A stretch of DNA of 64,000 nt, from positions 188,501-252,500 of the forward strand of contig JAGXSZ010000030.1 in NCBI GenBank assembly GCA_018333515.1, in the 5' to 3' direction. The position numbers were made by a program, and so were the translations under genes. Numbering within the stretch: position 1 is the first letter of the stretch; every line of letters starts with the position of its first letter. This document shows positions 24,829-34,265 of this stretch, one piece after another. This stretch comes from Actinomycetota bacterium. Lineage in GTDB: Bacteria > Actinomycetota > Aquicultoria > Aquicultorales > Aquicultoraceae. A model generated the notes under the pieces. That model did not search any database. It was not told the DNA's origin and saw only the letters and a list, made by a program, of their open reading frames with translations.

Positions 24829-25761
24829 ATGGCGAGCTTAAAAGGCAGAAACATTCTATCGCTCACGAACTACTCGCAGGACGAGATATACGGGCTTTTG
24901 GCTAAGGCCATGGAGTTAAAACGTCGGCTTAAGAGCGGTCTGCCCCACCGCTACCTCGAAGGCAAGACTATTGCCATGATTTTTCATAAGCCGTCGAGCA
25001 GGACCCGCATCTCGTTCGAGACAGCCGCTTCGCATCTGGGCGTCCATCCGATTTTCATGCGCGACGAGGAGATACGGTTAGGGGTCCGCGAGCCTATCGG
25101 AGATATAGGACGGGTTCTCGACGGTTACGTCGACGCGGTGGTAATCAGAACCTTCGCCCAAAGCGATGTCGAAGAGCTGGCGGCAAAGACGGAGATACCG
25201 GTCATCAACGCTCTCACCGACGCGTATCATCCGATGCAGTCGCTCGCCGACTTGATGACGATTTTGGAGATCAAAGACCGTCTTACCGGTCTAAAACTCG
25301 CCTATATTGGGGATGGTAATAATGTAGCCCATTCACTCTTGGTCGTCGCCGGAAAATTGGGCATCAACATGACCATCGCGTGCCCCAAGGGATACGAGCC
25401 GGACGCCGGGGTCGTAGATTTTGCGAGAACTCAGATTCGAAACCTAAACCATAAGATAACGGTGACCGATGACCCGTTCGAGGCGGCGGACGATGCCGAC
25501 GTGATATATACCGACGTCTGGGCCAGCATGGGCCGGGAAGCCGAGCGCGAGGAGCGTATCGAGACATTCCGGCCATACCAGGTCAACAGCGAAATCATGG
25601 CGGAGGCCAAGCCGACGGCGATATTTATGCATTGCCTTCCGGCGCACCGCGGCGAGGAAGTCACCGACGAGGTTGTCGAAAGCGCGCAGTCGGTCGTCTT
25701 CCGGCAGTCGGAGAATCGGCTGCACACGGCAAAAGCGGCCCTGGTTTCAATCATTAAATAA
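24829..25761 (+). CDS. argF: ornithine carbamoyltransferase
   Basis: 310 residues. ATG 24829, six bases after AGGAG; the TTG at 24823 is less likely. Carbamoyl-phosphate motif SSRTRISFE, DAYHPMQSLADLMTI, and ornithine loop MHCLPAHRGEEV are present. Makes citrulline from ornithine and carbamoyl phosphate. Confidence 0.96.
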   Translation: MASLKGRNILSLTNYSQDEIYGLLAKAMELKRRLKSGLPHRYLEGKTIAMIFHKPSSRTRISFETAASHLGVHPIFMRDEEIRLGVREPIGDIGRVLDGYVDAVVIRTFAQSDVEELAAKTEIPVINALTDAYHPMQSLADLMTILEIKDRLTGLKLAYIGDGNNVAHSLLVVAGKLGINMTIACPKGYEPDAGVVDFARTQIRNLNHKITVTDDPFEAADDADVIYTDVWASMGREAEREERIETFRPYQVNSEIMAEAKPTAIFMHCLPAHRGEEVTDEVVESAQSVVFRQSENRLHTAKAALVSIIK

Positions 25762-25782
25762 TATCGGTTTGGGTGAGGTTTC

Positions 25783-26247
25783 GTGGGTTCGAGACAGAAT
25801 CGCTTCGATGCCATAAAGCAGGCGATAGAAGCCAAAGATATAGCGACACAGGAAGAACTCATCGCCGAGCTTGAGAAGCGCGGCTACGATGTGACACAGG
25901 CGACCGTTTCGCGGGATATAAGCGACCTGGGGTTGCTCAAAGTCAGGATATCGGGTGCCGGCGGGCCGGCGGGCAGACAAATATATTCGTTGCCGGAGAT
26001 AGAGCGCCTGCGGTCACTATTGAATGAATTCATAATAAAAATAGACAAGACCGAGAATATGATGGTCCTAAAGACCCATCCCGGAACGGCCCAGGCGGTC
26101 GCCGCGGCAATCGACGCGGTAAAGTGGCCGGATGTCCTGGGGACGGTCGGCGGGGATGACACCATTCTGGTTATAACGAGGACGCGCGCGGTCGCCGATT
26201 ATGTCGCCGGCAGAGTCGCCGCGCTCAGGGATGAGAAGGCGTTTTAG
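25783..26247 (+). CDS. argR: arginine repressor
   Basis: 154 residues with a GTG start at 25783. N-terminal winged helix (NRFDAIKQAIEAKDIATQEELIAELEKRGYDVTQATVSRDISDLGL) and C-terminal hexamerisation/arginine domain with GTVGGDDTILVI. Senses arginine and represses arg genes. Encoded inside the operon it would control, a common Firmicutes/Actinobacteria layout. Likely acts at the palindromes before argC. Confidence 0.95.
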   Translation: MGSRQNRFDAIKQAIEAKDIATQEELIAELEKRGYDVTQATVSRDISDLGLLKVRISGAGGPAGRQIYSLPEIERLRSLLNEFIIKIDKTENMMVLKTHPGTAQAVAAAIDAVKWPDVLGTVGGDDTILVITRTRAVADYVAGRVAALRDEKAF

Positions 26248-26370
26248 CGGAGTCGTCGAGCGTAGATTGCGGGAGGAGTTCACCGAAGGTGTTGCGGCAC
26301 CGGCGTGCCGGTTAAATAAAGAGTCCGTTGAAATCGAGTCGTTTAGAGTTTTAAAGTGAGGGATTTGCGC

Positions 26371-27591
26371 GTGGGACAAGTGGGAAGCTCAAGAGAGATA
26401 AAAGACCGGGTCGTGCTGGCCTATTCGGGGGGTCTCGATACCTCGGTTGCGATAAAGTGGCTCCATGAAAATTACGACCTGGAAGTCGTCGCGGTTGCTG
26501 TCGATGTCGGCCAGGGCGGAGACCTCGACGAGGTTCGCGACAAAGCGCTCAAAGTCGGCGCGGTCCATTCCGAGGTAGTCGACGCCAAGAAGACTTTCGC
26601 AACGAAATATATAGCGCCGGCGCTCAAGGCGAACGCGATGTACGAGCGGAAATACCCGCTGGCGACCGCGCTCTCGCGTCCGCTGATTGCGAAGATTCTG
26701 GTCGAAGTCGCCGAAGGAACGGGTGCCGTCTTCGCGGCGCACGGTTGCACCGGCAAGGGCAACGACCAGGTTCGCTTCGAGGTGACGATGCGCGCGCTCA
26801 GCCCCGACCTCACCATCATCGCTCCCGCCAGGGAATGGGATTTCACACGTGAGACCGCGATCGAATACGCGAAGCAACACCATATCCCGATACCGATAAC
26901 CAAGGCCAGCCCATATAGCATAGATGAAAACATCTGGGGCAAGTCTATCGAGTGCGGCATTCTGGAAGACCCGTGGATAGAGCCGCCGGCGGACGCGTTT
27001 ACCATGACCGCGGACCCGATGGATGCCCCCGATTCGCCGACCTATCTGGAGATAGAGTTCGAGGCCGGCGTACCGGTCGCCCTCGACGGCGAGAAGATGG
27101 ATTTGTTGACGCTAATCGGCAAGGTAAACCAAATTGCGGGCTCGAACGGCTTCGGGCGTATCGACAAAGTCGAGAACAGGCTGGTCGGCATCAAGTCCCG
27201 CGAGATTTACGAGGCCCCGGCCGCGCTCACGCTGACCATGGCGCATAGGGAACTCGAAGACATGACGCTCGAGCGCGACCTGGCGCATTATAAATATGGA
27301 ATAGAACTCAAATACGCGGAGATGATATATTACGGCCTCTGGTTCTCACCGCTCAGAGACGCGCTCGACGCGTTTATCGACGAGACGCAAAAAGTAGTCA
27401 ACGGGACGGTGCGCATGAAGCTCTATAAGGGGTCGTGCCGGGTAGCCGGGCGCAAGTCTCCCAACTCGCTCTACGATAAAGAGCTTGCGACCTATGAGGC
27501 GGGCGACACTTTCTCTCATCAGTCGGCCGCGGGCTTTAATAAGATATTCGGCCTGAGTTTGGAGACTTGGGGCAGGAAGTATAGGAAGTAA
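26371..27591 (+). CDS. argG: argininosuccinate synthase
   Basis: 406 residues from GTG 26371, chosen because GAGGG lies about eight bases upstream; an in-frame GTG at 26356 lacks such a site. P-loop [15 protein letters not shown] and [13 protein letters not shown] are diagnostic. Joins citrulline and aspartate using ATP. Followed after 15 bases by argH. Confidence 0.95.
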   Translation: MGQVGSSREIKDRVVLAYSGGLDTSVAIKWLHENYDLEVVAVAVDVGQGGDLDEVRDKALKVGAVHSEVVDAKKTFATKYIAPALKANAMYERKYPLATALSRPLIAKILVEVAEGTGAVFAAHGCTGKGNDQVRFEVTMRALSPDLTIIAPAREWDFTRETAIEYAKQHHIPIPITKASPYSIDENIWGKSIECGILEDPWIEPPADAFTMTADPMDAPDSPTYLEIEFEAGVPVALDGEKMDLLTLIGKVNQIAGSNGFGRIDKVENRLVGIKSREIYEAPAALTLTMAHRELEDMTLERDLAHYKYGIELKYAEMIYYGLWFSPLRDALDAFIDETQKVVNGTVRMKLYKGSCRVAGRKSPNSLYDKELATYEAGDTFSHQSAAGFNKIFGLSLETWGRKYRK

Positions 27592-27606
27592 CCAAGGAGT
27601 ATAGCG

Positions 27607-29013
27607 ATGAAACTCTGGTCGGGCCGGTTCTCAAAGAGCACAGACAGCTTTGTCGACGAGTTTAACGCCTCGCTCCCTGTCGACAAGCATCTATATAAAC
27701 ATGACATAAAAGGGAGCATCGCGCACGCCAAGATGCTTGCCAAACAGGGCATTATCGCCGAGAAAGAAGCGGCGCAGATTGTCGATGGCCTGGAAGCGAT
27801 TCTCAGGGAAATCGAGGATGGCGTCTTTGAGTTCGACATAGCCGACGAGGACATCCATATGAGCATCGAGATGGCGCTCATCGAGAAAATCGGCTCCGTG
27901 GGCGGAAAGCTCCACACCGGACGCAGCCGAAACGACCAGGTCGCGCTCGACACGAGAATGTTTTTAAAGGATGCGATTGTCGAGGTAAATGCCGAAATCG
28001 CCGCGCTCCAAACCGAATTGACGGAAGTCGCAAAGCGTGAGATAGACGCTGTAATGCCCGGTTATACCCATATGCAGCGGGCGCAGCCGGTTTTGTTTTC
28101 GCACCACATGATGGCGTATTTCTGGATGCTGCGGCGTGATTTTACGCGGTTTAAAGCGTGCTTCAAGCATACCGACGTGATGCCGCTCGGCTCAGCCGCC
28201 CTCGCCGGGACGACTTACCCGATAGACATGGATTTCATAGCCGATGAGCTTGGCTTCAAGAAAGTAAGCAACAACAGCCTCGACGCGGTCTCGGACCGCG
28301 ATTTCATCATAGAGTTTCACGCGGCGTCTTCGATGCTGATGATGCATTTGAGCAGGTTCGCCGAGGAGCTTATAATCTGGTCGTCGACCGAATTCAGCTT
28401 CATCGAGCTGGACGATGCCTACACGACCGGAAGCAGCATTATGCCCCAGAAGAAAAACGCCGATGTGGCCGAGCTTATTCGCGGAAAGACCGGACGGGCT
28501 TACGGAAACCTGTTGCAGCTTTTGACGACGATGAAAGGCCTCCCGCTTGCCTATAATAAGGATATGCAAGAGGACAAGGAGGGTATGCTCGACTCGATAG
28601 CGACTGTGAAGAACAGCCTTATCGGCATGAAAGGCATGATTTCGACGATGAAGATACACTCCGAGGTCATGCGCCAAGCGGCTGAGGGCGGGTTTACCAA
28701 CGCTACTGAGCTTGCCGATTACATGGCCGCCAAAGGAGTGCCGTTTAGGGACGCCCATCATATAACCGGCGTGATGGTCAAGAAAGCCATAGAAGAGGGT
28801 TGCTGGCTCGTCGATTTCTCAATCGAAGAGTTTCAAGAGCAGAGCCCGCTTATCGAAGACGATGTCTACGAGGTCCTCAATATAGACAATGCCGTCAAGC
28901 GGCGCAATGTCCGCGGCGGCACCGCTCCCGAGCGGGTTCGTGAACAAATCGAAAAAGCCGCTAAGCTCCTTGAAAAAGAGGAGAAATGGCTGACGGAAAA
29001 AGCCCCTTCGTGA
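27607..29013 (+). CDS. argH: argininosuccinate lyase
   Basis: 468 residues, ATG 27607 after AAGGAG. LWSGRFSKSTD at the start and the fumarase/lyase signature GSSIMPQKKNAD near residue 280. Splits argininosuccinate to arginine and fumarate. Last gene of the operon; a T-rich run (29041-29048) without a GC stem follows, so the terminator is unclear. Confidence 0.96.
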   Translation: MKLWSGRFSKSTDSFVDEFNASLPVDKHLYKHDIKGSIAHAKMLAKQGIIAEKEAAQIVDGLEAILREIEDGVFEFDIADEDIHMSIEMALIEKIGSVGGKLHTGRSRNDQVALDTRMFLKDAIVEVNAEIAALQTELTEVAKREIDAVMPGYTHMQRAQPVLFSHHMMAYFWMLRRDFTRFKACFKHTDVMPLGSAALAGTTYPIDMDFIADELGFKKVSNNSLDAVSDRDFIIEFHAASSMLMMHLSRFAEELIIWSSTEFSFIELDDAYTTGSSIMPQKKNADVAELIRGKTGRAYGNLLQLLTTMKGLPLAYNKDMQEDKEGMLDSIATVKNSLIGMKGMISTMKIHSEVMRQAAEGGFTNATELADYMAAKGVPFRDAHHITGVMVKKAIEEGCWLVDFSIEEFQEQSPLIEDDVYEVLNIDNAVKRRNVRGGTAPERVREQIEKAAKLLEKEEKWLTEKAPS

Positions 29014-29121
29014 AATGGAAAAAATTCTCCACTAATTAATTTTTTTTGGTCAGATTGTTAATACAATCGTAATATTTACCGATGACCCTATTTGCGAATA
29101 TATTTTCTTAAGGGGTTTTTT

Positions 29122-30642
29122 GTGGATATTAGAGAACGCTGCAAGGGAAAACAGCCATTAGCGCTGAAATATCGGCTTCTGATTTTGCTTGTCGTCATGG
29201 TCTTGCCATTTGTCGGTTTCTCCATTTATAAAGCATTAGAAATCGACAAGCGCTATACCGAGGAAGCGCAACGGCAAAACATAAGCGTCGCCAAGGGCGT
29301 CGCGCACGAGGTCGACGAGTATATCGGAGCCACCGGCGATGTGCTGATATCGGTTGCCGAAAGCGACAATATCCGTAAACAGAACTTCACGGCGACCAAA
29401 CCATGGCTCGACCGGATTATCGCAAAGTACCCCTATTATCACCTTATCGCGTTTGTGGATGTCCTTGGCAACGTAAAAGTAGCTTCGGTCTCCGACGTTT
29501 GGTCGAAGAGCGAGGACGCCCAAAGACTGGCGAAAACCTTAAACGTCAGCGATACCGCATGCTATACACGCGGAGTAGTCGCCGGCGATATCGCCGTGGG
29601 CGATTTTATGTACAGCAGGATAACGGGCCTTCCGGTGGTTCATGTAACATATCCCGTTTACGACTTTTCAGGAGCGAGAATAGGCTTTATCGCCGCCGGC
29701 CTCGACCTCACTAAAATACAGAATAAAATACTCCTGACCGACTCAAAAGACGTTGTCATCAGCCTTATCGACGATAAAGGCGTCTATATCGCGAGAAGCC
29801 GGGAGCACAAGAAATGGGTAGGCACAACTATTTTCGGAGACGACCGTTTTAAGAAAATGCTCGGGAAAAAAGAAGGCCTGTATGATGCGGTATCAGCGGA
29901 CGGGACGATGCGGATGTTCGCGTTCGCTACCATGAAAAACGTTCCGTGGTATGCGCGGAGCGGTATCGATAAGGACGTCATCCACGAGAAGGTGATGAGA
30001 GACCTGGGCTATCATTTCGCGGTCTTTATCCCGCTGCTTCTCATAGCGATAGCCGGCTGGTTGTGGATAGGGCGAGATGTTAATAGGTTGCACAACCAGA
30101 CGGAACAGTTGACACTGCGGGACCCGCTGACGGGGCTTTGGAACCATAGAAAGCTCGCGCAGGACTTCGAACGCGAACTCAAATCCGCTAGACGAAACCG
30201 TCGCGAAGCCGCCTGTCTTATGGTCGATATCGACCACTTTAAGGCCTACAACGATAACAACGGACATCAAGCCGGAGACGAAGCGCTCTGTTCGGTTGCG
30301 AACATACTCTGTTGCGCGGTGCGCGAGACCGATTTTGTCTATCGATATGGCGGCGAGGAGTTTTGTGTCCTTCTTCCAGATACGGACAAGGCAGCGGCGA
30401 GCGTTTTGGCCGAGCGCGTTCGTTCTAATGTCGAGCAGACTCGATTTGAAGGCGAAGAGAGCCGGCCCTCCGGTTGCCTCACCGTTTCCATCGGTGTCGC
30501 GGCGTATCCATGCGACGCAATCTCGAAAGACAATCTGATAAGCTGCGCCGATAAATCCCTGTATACGGCCAAGAACGACGGGCGAAACAGGGTCGCCGTC
30601 AGGTGCGGATCGGCCACCTCAGACCTGCATCGGGTCGGTTAA
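29122..30642 (+). CDS. membrane diguanylate cyclase with extracellular Cache-like sensor
   Basis: 506 residues; GTG 29122 is used because AAGGGG precedes it. Helix about 18-38 (YRLLILLVVMVLPFVGF) and a second at about 305-325 (HFAVFIPLLLIAIAGWLWIG) enclose a periplasmic dCache-like sensor (about 45-300). The C-terminal GGDEF domain has the active motif RYGGEEF and the inhibitory I-site RETD five residues before it, so it should make c-di-GMP and be product-inhibited. Ligand unknown. Confidence 0.9.
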   Translation: MDIRERCKGKQPLALKYRLLILLVVMVLPFVGFSIYKALEIDKRYTEEAQRQNISVAKGVAHEVDEYIGATGDVLISVAESDNIRKQNFTATKPWLDRIIAKYPYYHLIAFVDVLGNVKVASVSDVWSKSEDAQRLAKTLNVSDTACYTRGVVAGDIAVGDFMYSRITGLPVVHVTYPVYDFSGARIGFIAAGLDLTKIQNKILLTDSKDVVISLIDDKGVYIARSREHKKWVGTTIFGDDRFKKMLGKKEGLYDAVSADGTMRMFAFATMKNVPWYARSGIDKDVIHEKVMRDLGYHFAVFIPLLLIAIAGWLWIGRDVNRLHNQTEQLTLRDPLTGLWNHRKLAQDFERELKSARRNRREAACLMVDIDHFKAYNDNNGHQAGDEALCSVANILCCAVRETDFVYRYGGEEFCVLLPDTDKAAASVLAERVRSNVEQTRFEGEESRPSGCLTVSIGVAAYPCDAISKDNLISCADKSLYTAKNDGRNRVAVRCGSATSDLHRVG

Positions 30643-30764
30643 CACAATTACAGCCGCACAGTTGTCATTGAATCCCTGTTTACCCTAGATACTCTATATG
30701 TTTTGCGATGCTGTAAATATTGTTAACCTGTTAAAGAGCCGACATAATGTATCATAATTACCAA

Positions 30765-30793
30765 TTGTAATATGAACAATAATCAGTTATTAT
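30765..30793 (+). promoter_or_regulatory. candidate promoter of the Sec-like tRNA
   Basis: TTGTAA (30765-30770), 17 bases, then TATTAT (30788-30793). The tRNA's first base is 30799, at a normal distance for transcription initiation. Confidence 0.5.
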
Positions 30794-30798
30794 ATAGC

Positions 30799-30892
30799 GG
30801 GGGCAATGGCGCTGGGCGCTCCGCGGGCTGCAAACCCGTTGGCTGACCTTAAAGCGGTTGGTGGAGGGTTCGAATCCCCCTTGCCCCCTCCA
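30799..30892 (+). tRNA. tRNA-Cys (GCA) with a selenocysteine-tRNA-like architecture
   Basis: 94 bases. An eight-base-pair acceptor stem (GGGGGCAA with TTGCCCCC) replaces the normal seven. T loop TTCGAAT sits on a stem GG-A-GGG/CCCCC with one bulged A. The anticodon arm GCGGG-CTGCAAA-CCCGT carries GCA, so it reads Cys codons. Between anticodon and T arms is a long variable arm, with GACC/GGTT among its pairs. The discriminator base is T, a cysteine identity element (tRNA-Sec has G), and CCA is encoded. Thus it is Sec-like in fold and Cys in identity. Rare minor tRNA-Cys of this type have been described. Confidence 0.85.
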
Positions 30893-30932
30893 TTGACGCA
30901 GGCTTAGCGGTTGCTATTCTAGGTATGATGAT

Positions 30933-31640
30933 ATGCCTTATAATGGAGGCATGAACCACCAAAACGCGAAGTTGCCGGCAATCGTAGTCGTCGCGAAGGT
31001 GCCGGCGCCGGGATTAGTAAAGACAAGACTCATCTCACCTCTTACACCGCGGCAATCCTGCGACCTTTATGCGCGCTTTCTTGAAGACACGATTAAAAAA
31101 GCCCTGAAAATACCGGAAGCCGCATTATTCCTTGCGCTAAACCTGCGCGAGCCGGGCTGTGGTTATAGCGACTTATATAGCTGCTTGACCATTCCAGACT
31201 CAATAACAATCGTTGACCAGGGGAGCGGAAGCCTGGGTGAGCGGCTTGCATACCTCAGCGAGCTGGTCTTCGCGCATGCTGATCGTCTCGTTTTCATAGG
31301 CGCCGATTCGCCGACGCTTCCCCTCGCATACATCGAAGCCGCGATAAGCGGCCTTCCGGCAAACGACCTGGTAATCGGCCCAAGCAACGATGGCGGCTAC
31401 TATTTGCTCGGTCTCGCCGGTCATTACCCAGTTCTGTTTGAAGGCGTCGACTGGTCGACGGATGCTGTTTTCGAGCAGACCTTAGAGCGGGCGGCGATAG
31501 CCCGTCTTACGGTAAAGGTGTTGCCGCGATGGTACGATATCGACGATGCCGAAGACCTTCTATTGCTCGAAAAAGAACTGAGCGAAGACCCCTCGGCCGC
31601 CCCAAGTACCGCCGCATTCCTAAAAAACAAGAGCCGGTAA
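30933..31640 (+). CDS. TIGR04282-type (DUF2064) glycosyltransferase
   Basis: 235 residues; ATG 30933 is used because GGAGG sits too close to ATG 30951, though that start is possible. VVAKVPAPGLVKTRL and FIGADSPTLPLAYI ... IGPSNDGGYYLLGL match the DUF2064/TIGR04282 family, a GT-A fold related to nucleotidyltransferases. Some members act in arsenosugar synthesis; the substrate here is unknown. Directly downstream of the Sec-like tRNA. Confidence 0.8.
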   Translation: MPYNGGMNHQNAKLPAIVVVAKVPAPGLVKTRLISPLTPRQSCDLYARFLEDTIKKALKIPEAALFLALNLREPGCGYSDLYSCLTIPDSITIVDQGSGSLGERLAYLSELVFAHADRLVFIGADSPTLPLAYIEAAISGLPANDLVIGPSNDGGYYLLGLAGHYPVLFEGVDWSTDAVFEQTLERAAIARLTVKVLPRWYDIDDAEDLLLLEKELSEDPSAAPSTAAFLKNKSR

Positions 31641-31761
31641 TACCGACTAGGATGTGTCGGAGATTGAAACACAGACTATCGGATTGCTGTCAGGCGCTTC
31701 TGAGGACTGTGTGCTAGACTCTTGTTATATTACAGATATTTTTCTACCAAGAGGTGGGGTT

Positions 31762-32049
31762 ATGGGAAATCAGGGTAACAATATCGAAGTGAGAATGCCG
31801 GATGACATGCAAGCCGGGGTATTTGCAAACAACATGGTGGTAAGCCACACAAAAGAGGAGTTTGTCCTCGATTTCATGTTTGTTGCCCCGCCGACGGGCA
31901 CCATAACCTCACGGGTTATAGTTACCCCTGGGCACATGAAGCGCATATTGGCGGCCTTCAAAGAGAATGTCTCCAAATACGAGAAGGTACATGGAAAAAT
32001 CGAAGCGGGTCCGGCGCCGAAGCAAAAGGTAGGCTTTCATCCCGAATAG
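31762..32049 (+). CDS. DUF3467 family protein
   Basis: 95 residues. ATG 31762 follows GAGGTGGGG. IEVRMPDDMQAGVFANNMVVSHTKEEFVLDFMFVAPPTGTITSRVIVTPGHMKRILAAFKENVSKYE is the compact DUF3467 fold, whose function is unknown. No membrane segment. Between a sugar transferase and the Sfum_1244-like gene. Confidence 0.85.
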   Translation: MGNQGNNIEVRMPDDMQAGVFANNMVVSHTKEEFVLDFMFVAPPTGTITSRVIVTPGHMKRILAAFKENVSKYEKVHGKIEAGPAPKQKVGFHPE

Positions 32050-32124
32050 ATAGCCGCCCTTAAGGGCGCATAGTATTGGCCAAGAACGATTAATGCGGGC
32101 AGCTGAATTTTGAGCAAGGAAGTA

Positions 32125-33192
32125 ATGGTGTCGAAAGAAGTCTTTAAAGAGGTTCTCGTTCAAGGCGTCGCCTACAATTGCGATGTCTCCGATTCGAGGT
32201 ACTGGGGATATTATTCGATTTGCGGGCTCTTGATGGGCTTGCGAACGATGTATATGTCGGCCAAGGGCATCGAGCCGTGGGGCAAGGTCGACCAGGCTGA
32301 GGTGACCGCGTGGATTCAGCGCAAAGAGGCGGCATGGGAAGCGCTCGAAGGGGAGGATTTCAGGGCGCTCCATATCAACGGGACGACGTTCGACCCGTTC
32401 GATGTCGCGTTCATCAACAGGGCGCTTCGGGAAGAAGGTCTCGTATATGGGGCAGGCTATGGGCTCTTCAAAAAGCCGAGCTTTTTTCTCGCTAAGCTCG
32501 ATGCTTCGAGTGTGATTCAGGGATGCAATGTCTACAGCGCCGGTAAAGAGCTGGCGCGAGACTTGTTCTGGTCGCCCGGCCAGATGCAGGGACGAGACAT
32601 TTTCTTGCGCTTTGAGCCGCTCAAGATGTTGCTGTGGGACAAGTATCAAGAAGCGCAGGCCAAGAATGACCGGACGCTTGAATATGCGTTTACCGAATAT
32701 GGTTTTACGCCCGGGTCGGCGCTCGACGGCGACTTTGAGGCGAGGTTCGACGAGCTTACGCGCGCGTATGCCGGAATAGTCCTCGACCATGAGATAGGAG
32801 AGTCGGTAGAGGACGTGCCCGAGTGGGGCGAGCTGCTTATGCAAGCCGATGATAAACAATCCGAGTTCTTTTTGCGGGCGGTCAAAGACCTGATAGCCGA
32901 TACCTCCGATTGCGGCCCGATAAAGCGGACGATAGACGAGAAGAAAAAGGGCGATTTGAGCTTTTGCATCGCACTGATAGACCGCTTTCGTCTCAAGATG
33001 TACCCGGAGCTACGCCAGGCGTTCGACATATTTACAGGCAATGAGGATTGGCTACTCATCGATGATGCGAGAAGAACCGTCTATGCGCGCATGTTGCGGT
33101 TGAGGGACGAACTCGTCGAGTCATATAGGGCGAGTAAAGACCAGGCTGCCTTCAAGAGCAAAATAGCGGAACTCCGGCTACGGTTAGGATAA
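32125..33192 (+). CDS. Sfum_1244-like uncharacterised protein
   Basis: 355 residues; ATG 32125 follows AAGGAAG, while TTG 32110 is weaker. The opening (GVAYNCDVSDSRYWGYYSICGLLMGLRTMY) resembles the Sfum_1244 family, whose members share N-C-D-x-S-D near the start. No catalytic motif or membrane helix is seen. Cytoplasmic, unknown function, with a GyrI-like remnant immediately downstream. Confidence 0.65.
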   Translation: MVSKEVFKEVLVQGVAYNCDVSDSRYWGYYSICGLLMGLRTMYMSAKGIEPWGKVDQAEVTAWIQRKEAAWEALEGEDFRALHINGTTFDPFDVAFINRALREEGLVYGAGYGLFKKPSFFLAKLDASSVIQGCNVYSAGKELARDLFWSPGQMQGRDIFLRFEPLKMLLWDKYQEAQAKNDRTLEYAFTEYGFTPGSALDGDFEARFDELTRAYAGIVLDHEIGESVEDVPEWGELLMQADDKQSEFFLRAVKDLIADTSDCGPIKRTIDEKKKGDLSFCIALIDRFRLKMYPELRQAFDIFTGNEDWLLIDDARRTVYARMLRLRDELVESYRASKDQAAFKSKIAELRLRLG

Positions 33193-33194
33193 TC

Positions 33195-33422
33195 GCGTCT
33201 ATCGACAAAGTGCGATTCGAGCGATACCATGAGGGGCTTTCCGCCCAGATAATGCATATCGGCCCCTATGCCGATGAGGGACCAACCGTACAGCGAATCC
33301 TCGATTTCATACGGGAGAACGGGTTTAAGCTCAGGGGAAAACACCACGAGATATACCTGAGTGACCCTAGAAGAACCGCCTCTGAAAAACTTAAGACGGT
33401 AATCCGCCAGCCGGTAGAATAG
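33195..33422 (+). pseudogene. GyrI-like domain protein, 5' truncated
   Basis: Only the C-terminal 70 or so residues remain: VRFERYHEGLSAQIMHIGPYADEGPTVQRIL, then FKLRGKHHEIYLSDPRRT and KTVIRQPVE. Full GyrI-like proteins of this group are about 200 residues long. The frame is open for only a few codons upstream and meets no start with a ribosome site; it begins at the stop of the preceding gene. Likely a remnant; a short standalone product from GTG 33210 cannot be excluded. Confidence 0.7.
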
Positions 33423-33560
33423 TTGGTCGCGATTCGTTTTTTTGGGTATCAATATAGATATACCGCCGATGTAGCGGTTCTATGCGGATCATAGGCCCCA
33501 CAGGAGCGCGATGATGGCGCGCACGGGCTATTAAGAACAATTGATCAAAGGGGTAGTGCT

Positions 33561-33947
33561 ATGAAGAGATACGCTGTACTGTTGAGTATTATGCTGATTG
33601 CGGGAGTTGTTGTACTGGCGGGTTGCGGAGGCTCGGGTACGACCACCGACACCACAGCTCCGGCTTTAAATACGACCGGCACGCAGGGAGAAGCGCAGAA
33701 GAGCGCAATGGTAACGATAGAGAACTTCGCTTTTGCGCCTCCGACGATCACGATTAAAAAGGGCGGCACGGTTACTTGGACGAATAAAGATTCTGTGGTG
33801 CACACCGCCACAGCGGATGGGGGCGATTTCGACACCGGCGATATCGCGCAAGACCAGAGCGCGACCCTCACGTTTGACAAGACAGGCATATTCTCTTACA
33901 TTTGCACGTACCATCCGAACATGAAAGGCACGGTTATCGTCGAGTAG
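33561..33947 (+). CDS. cupredoxin lipoprotein (plastocyanin/amicyanin type)
   Basis: 128 residues, ATG 33561 after AAAGGGG. Signal peptide ends at lipobox LAGC (Cys-lipid). The cupredoxin domain has ligands H in VVHTA and C-x-x-x-H-x-x-M in YICTYHPNM, the type 1 blue-copper set. Likely a small membrane-anchored electron carrier. The next gene may be its redox partner. Confidence 0.92.
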   Translation: MKRYAVLLSIMLIAGVVVLAGCGGSGTTTDTTAPALNTTGTQGEAQKSAMVTIENFAFAPPTITIKKGGTVTWTNKDSVVHTATADGGDFDTGDIAQDQSATLTFDKTGIFSYICTYHPNMKGTVIVE

Positions 33948-34007
33948 CAAGCAAGCGGGACGCCGCGACGCGGCATACTTGCACTATCGATATTAGAAAG
34001 GAGATTA

Positions 34008-34265
34008 GTGAGCATATTTGCCACCGTTCCGAGGTTTTATGGCAAAGGCATACACATTTGGTTAGGCCCTATGCTTCTTCTCTTGCTGACAACACAATTT
34101 ACGACCGGACTTTCAATGGCGAGAAACCCTGCGACCATATCCGCTCTGCATGGATTTCATACCTCCATCGGATACGTCCTGTTTGGGGTCGGGTTCGTTC
34201 ATGCCTATTATGGAATCGGGCTTAGGTTTTTCGGGTTCAAATACGCAAACAAGAAGAATTCTTAA
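34008..34265 (+). CDS. small three-helix membrane protein, possible b-type heme carrier
   Basis: 85 residues from GTG 34008, with AAAGGAG six bases upstream. Hydrophobic segments about 17-33 (IWLGPMLLLLLTTQF), 46-68 and 58-77 contain His in KGIHIW, HGFHTSIGY and VHAYYG, reminiscent of b-type cytochrome helices. Follows the cupredoxin by 60 bases. I do not recognise a named family; heme binding is inferred. Confidence 0.6.
   Translation: MSIFATVPRFYGKGIHIWLGPMLLLLLTTQFTTGLSMARNPATISALHGFHTSIGYVLFGVGFVHAYYGIGLRFFGFKYANKKNS

Noticed and set aside
30799-30892. Calling this tRNA a true tRNA-Sec
   Set aside because: Anticodon is GCA, not TCA, and the discriminator is T, not G.
31909-32859. 316-residue minus-strand frame over the Sfum_1244-like gene
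   Set aside because: Antisense of a conserved gene.
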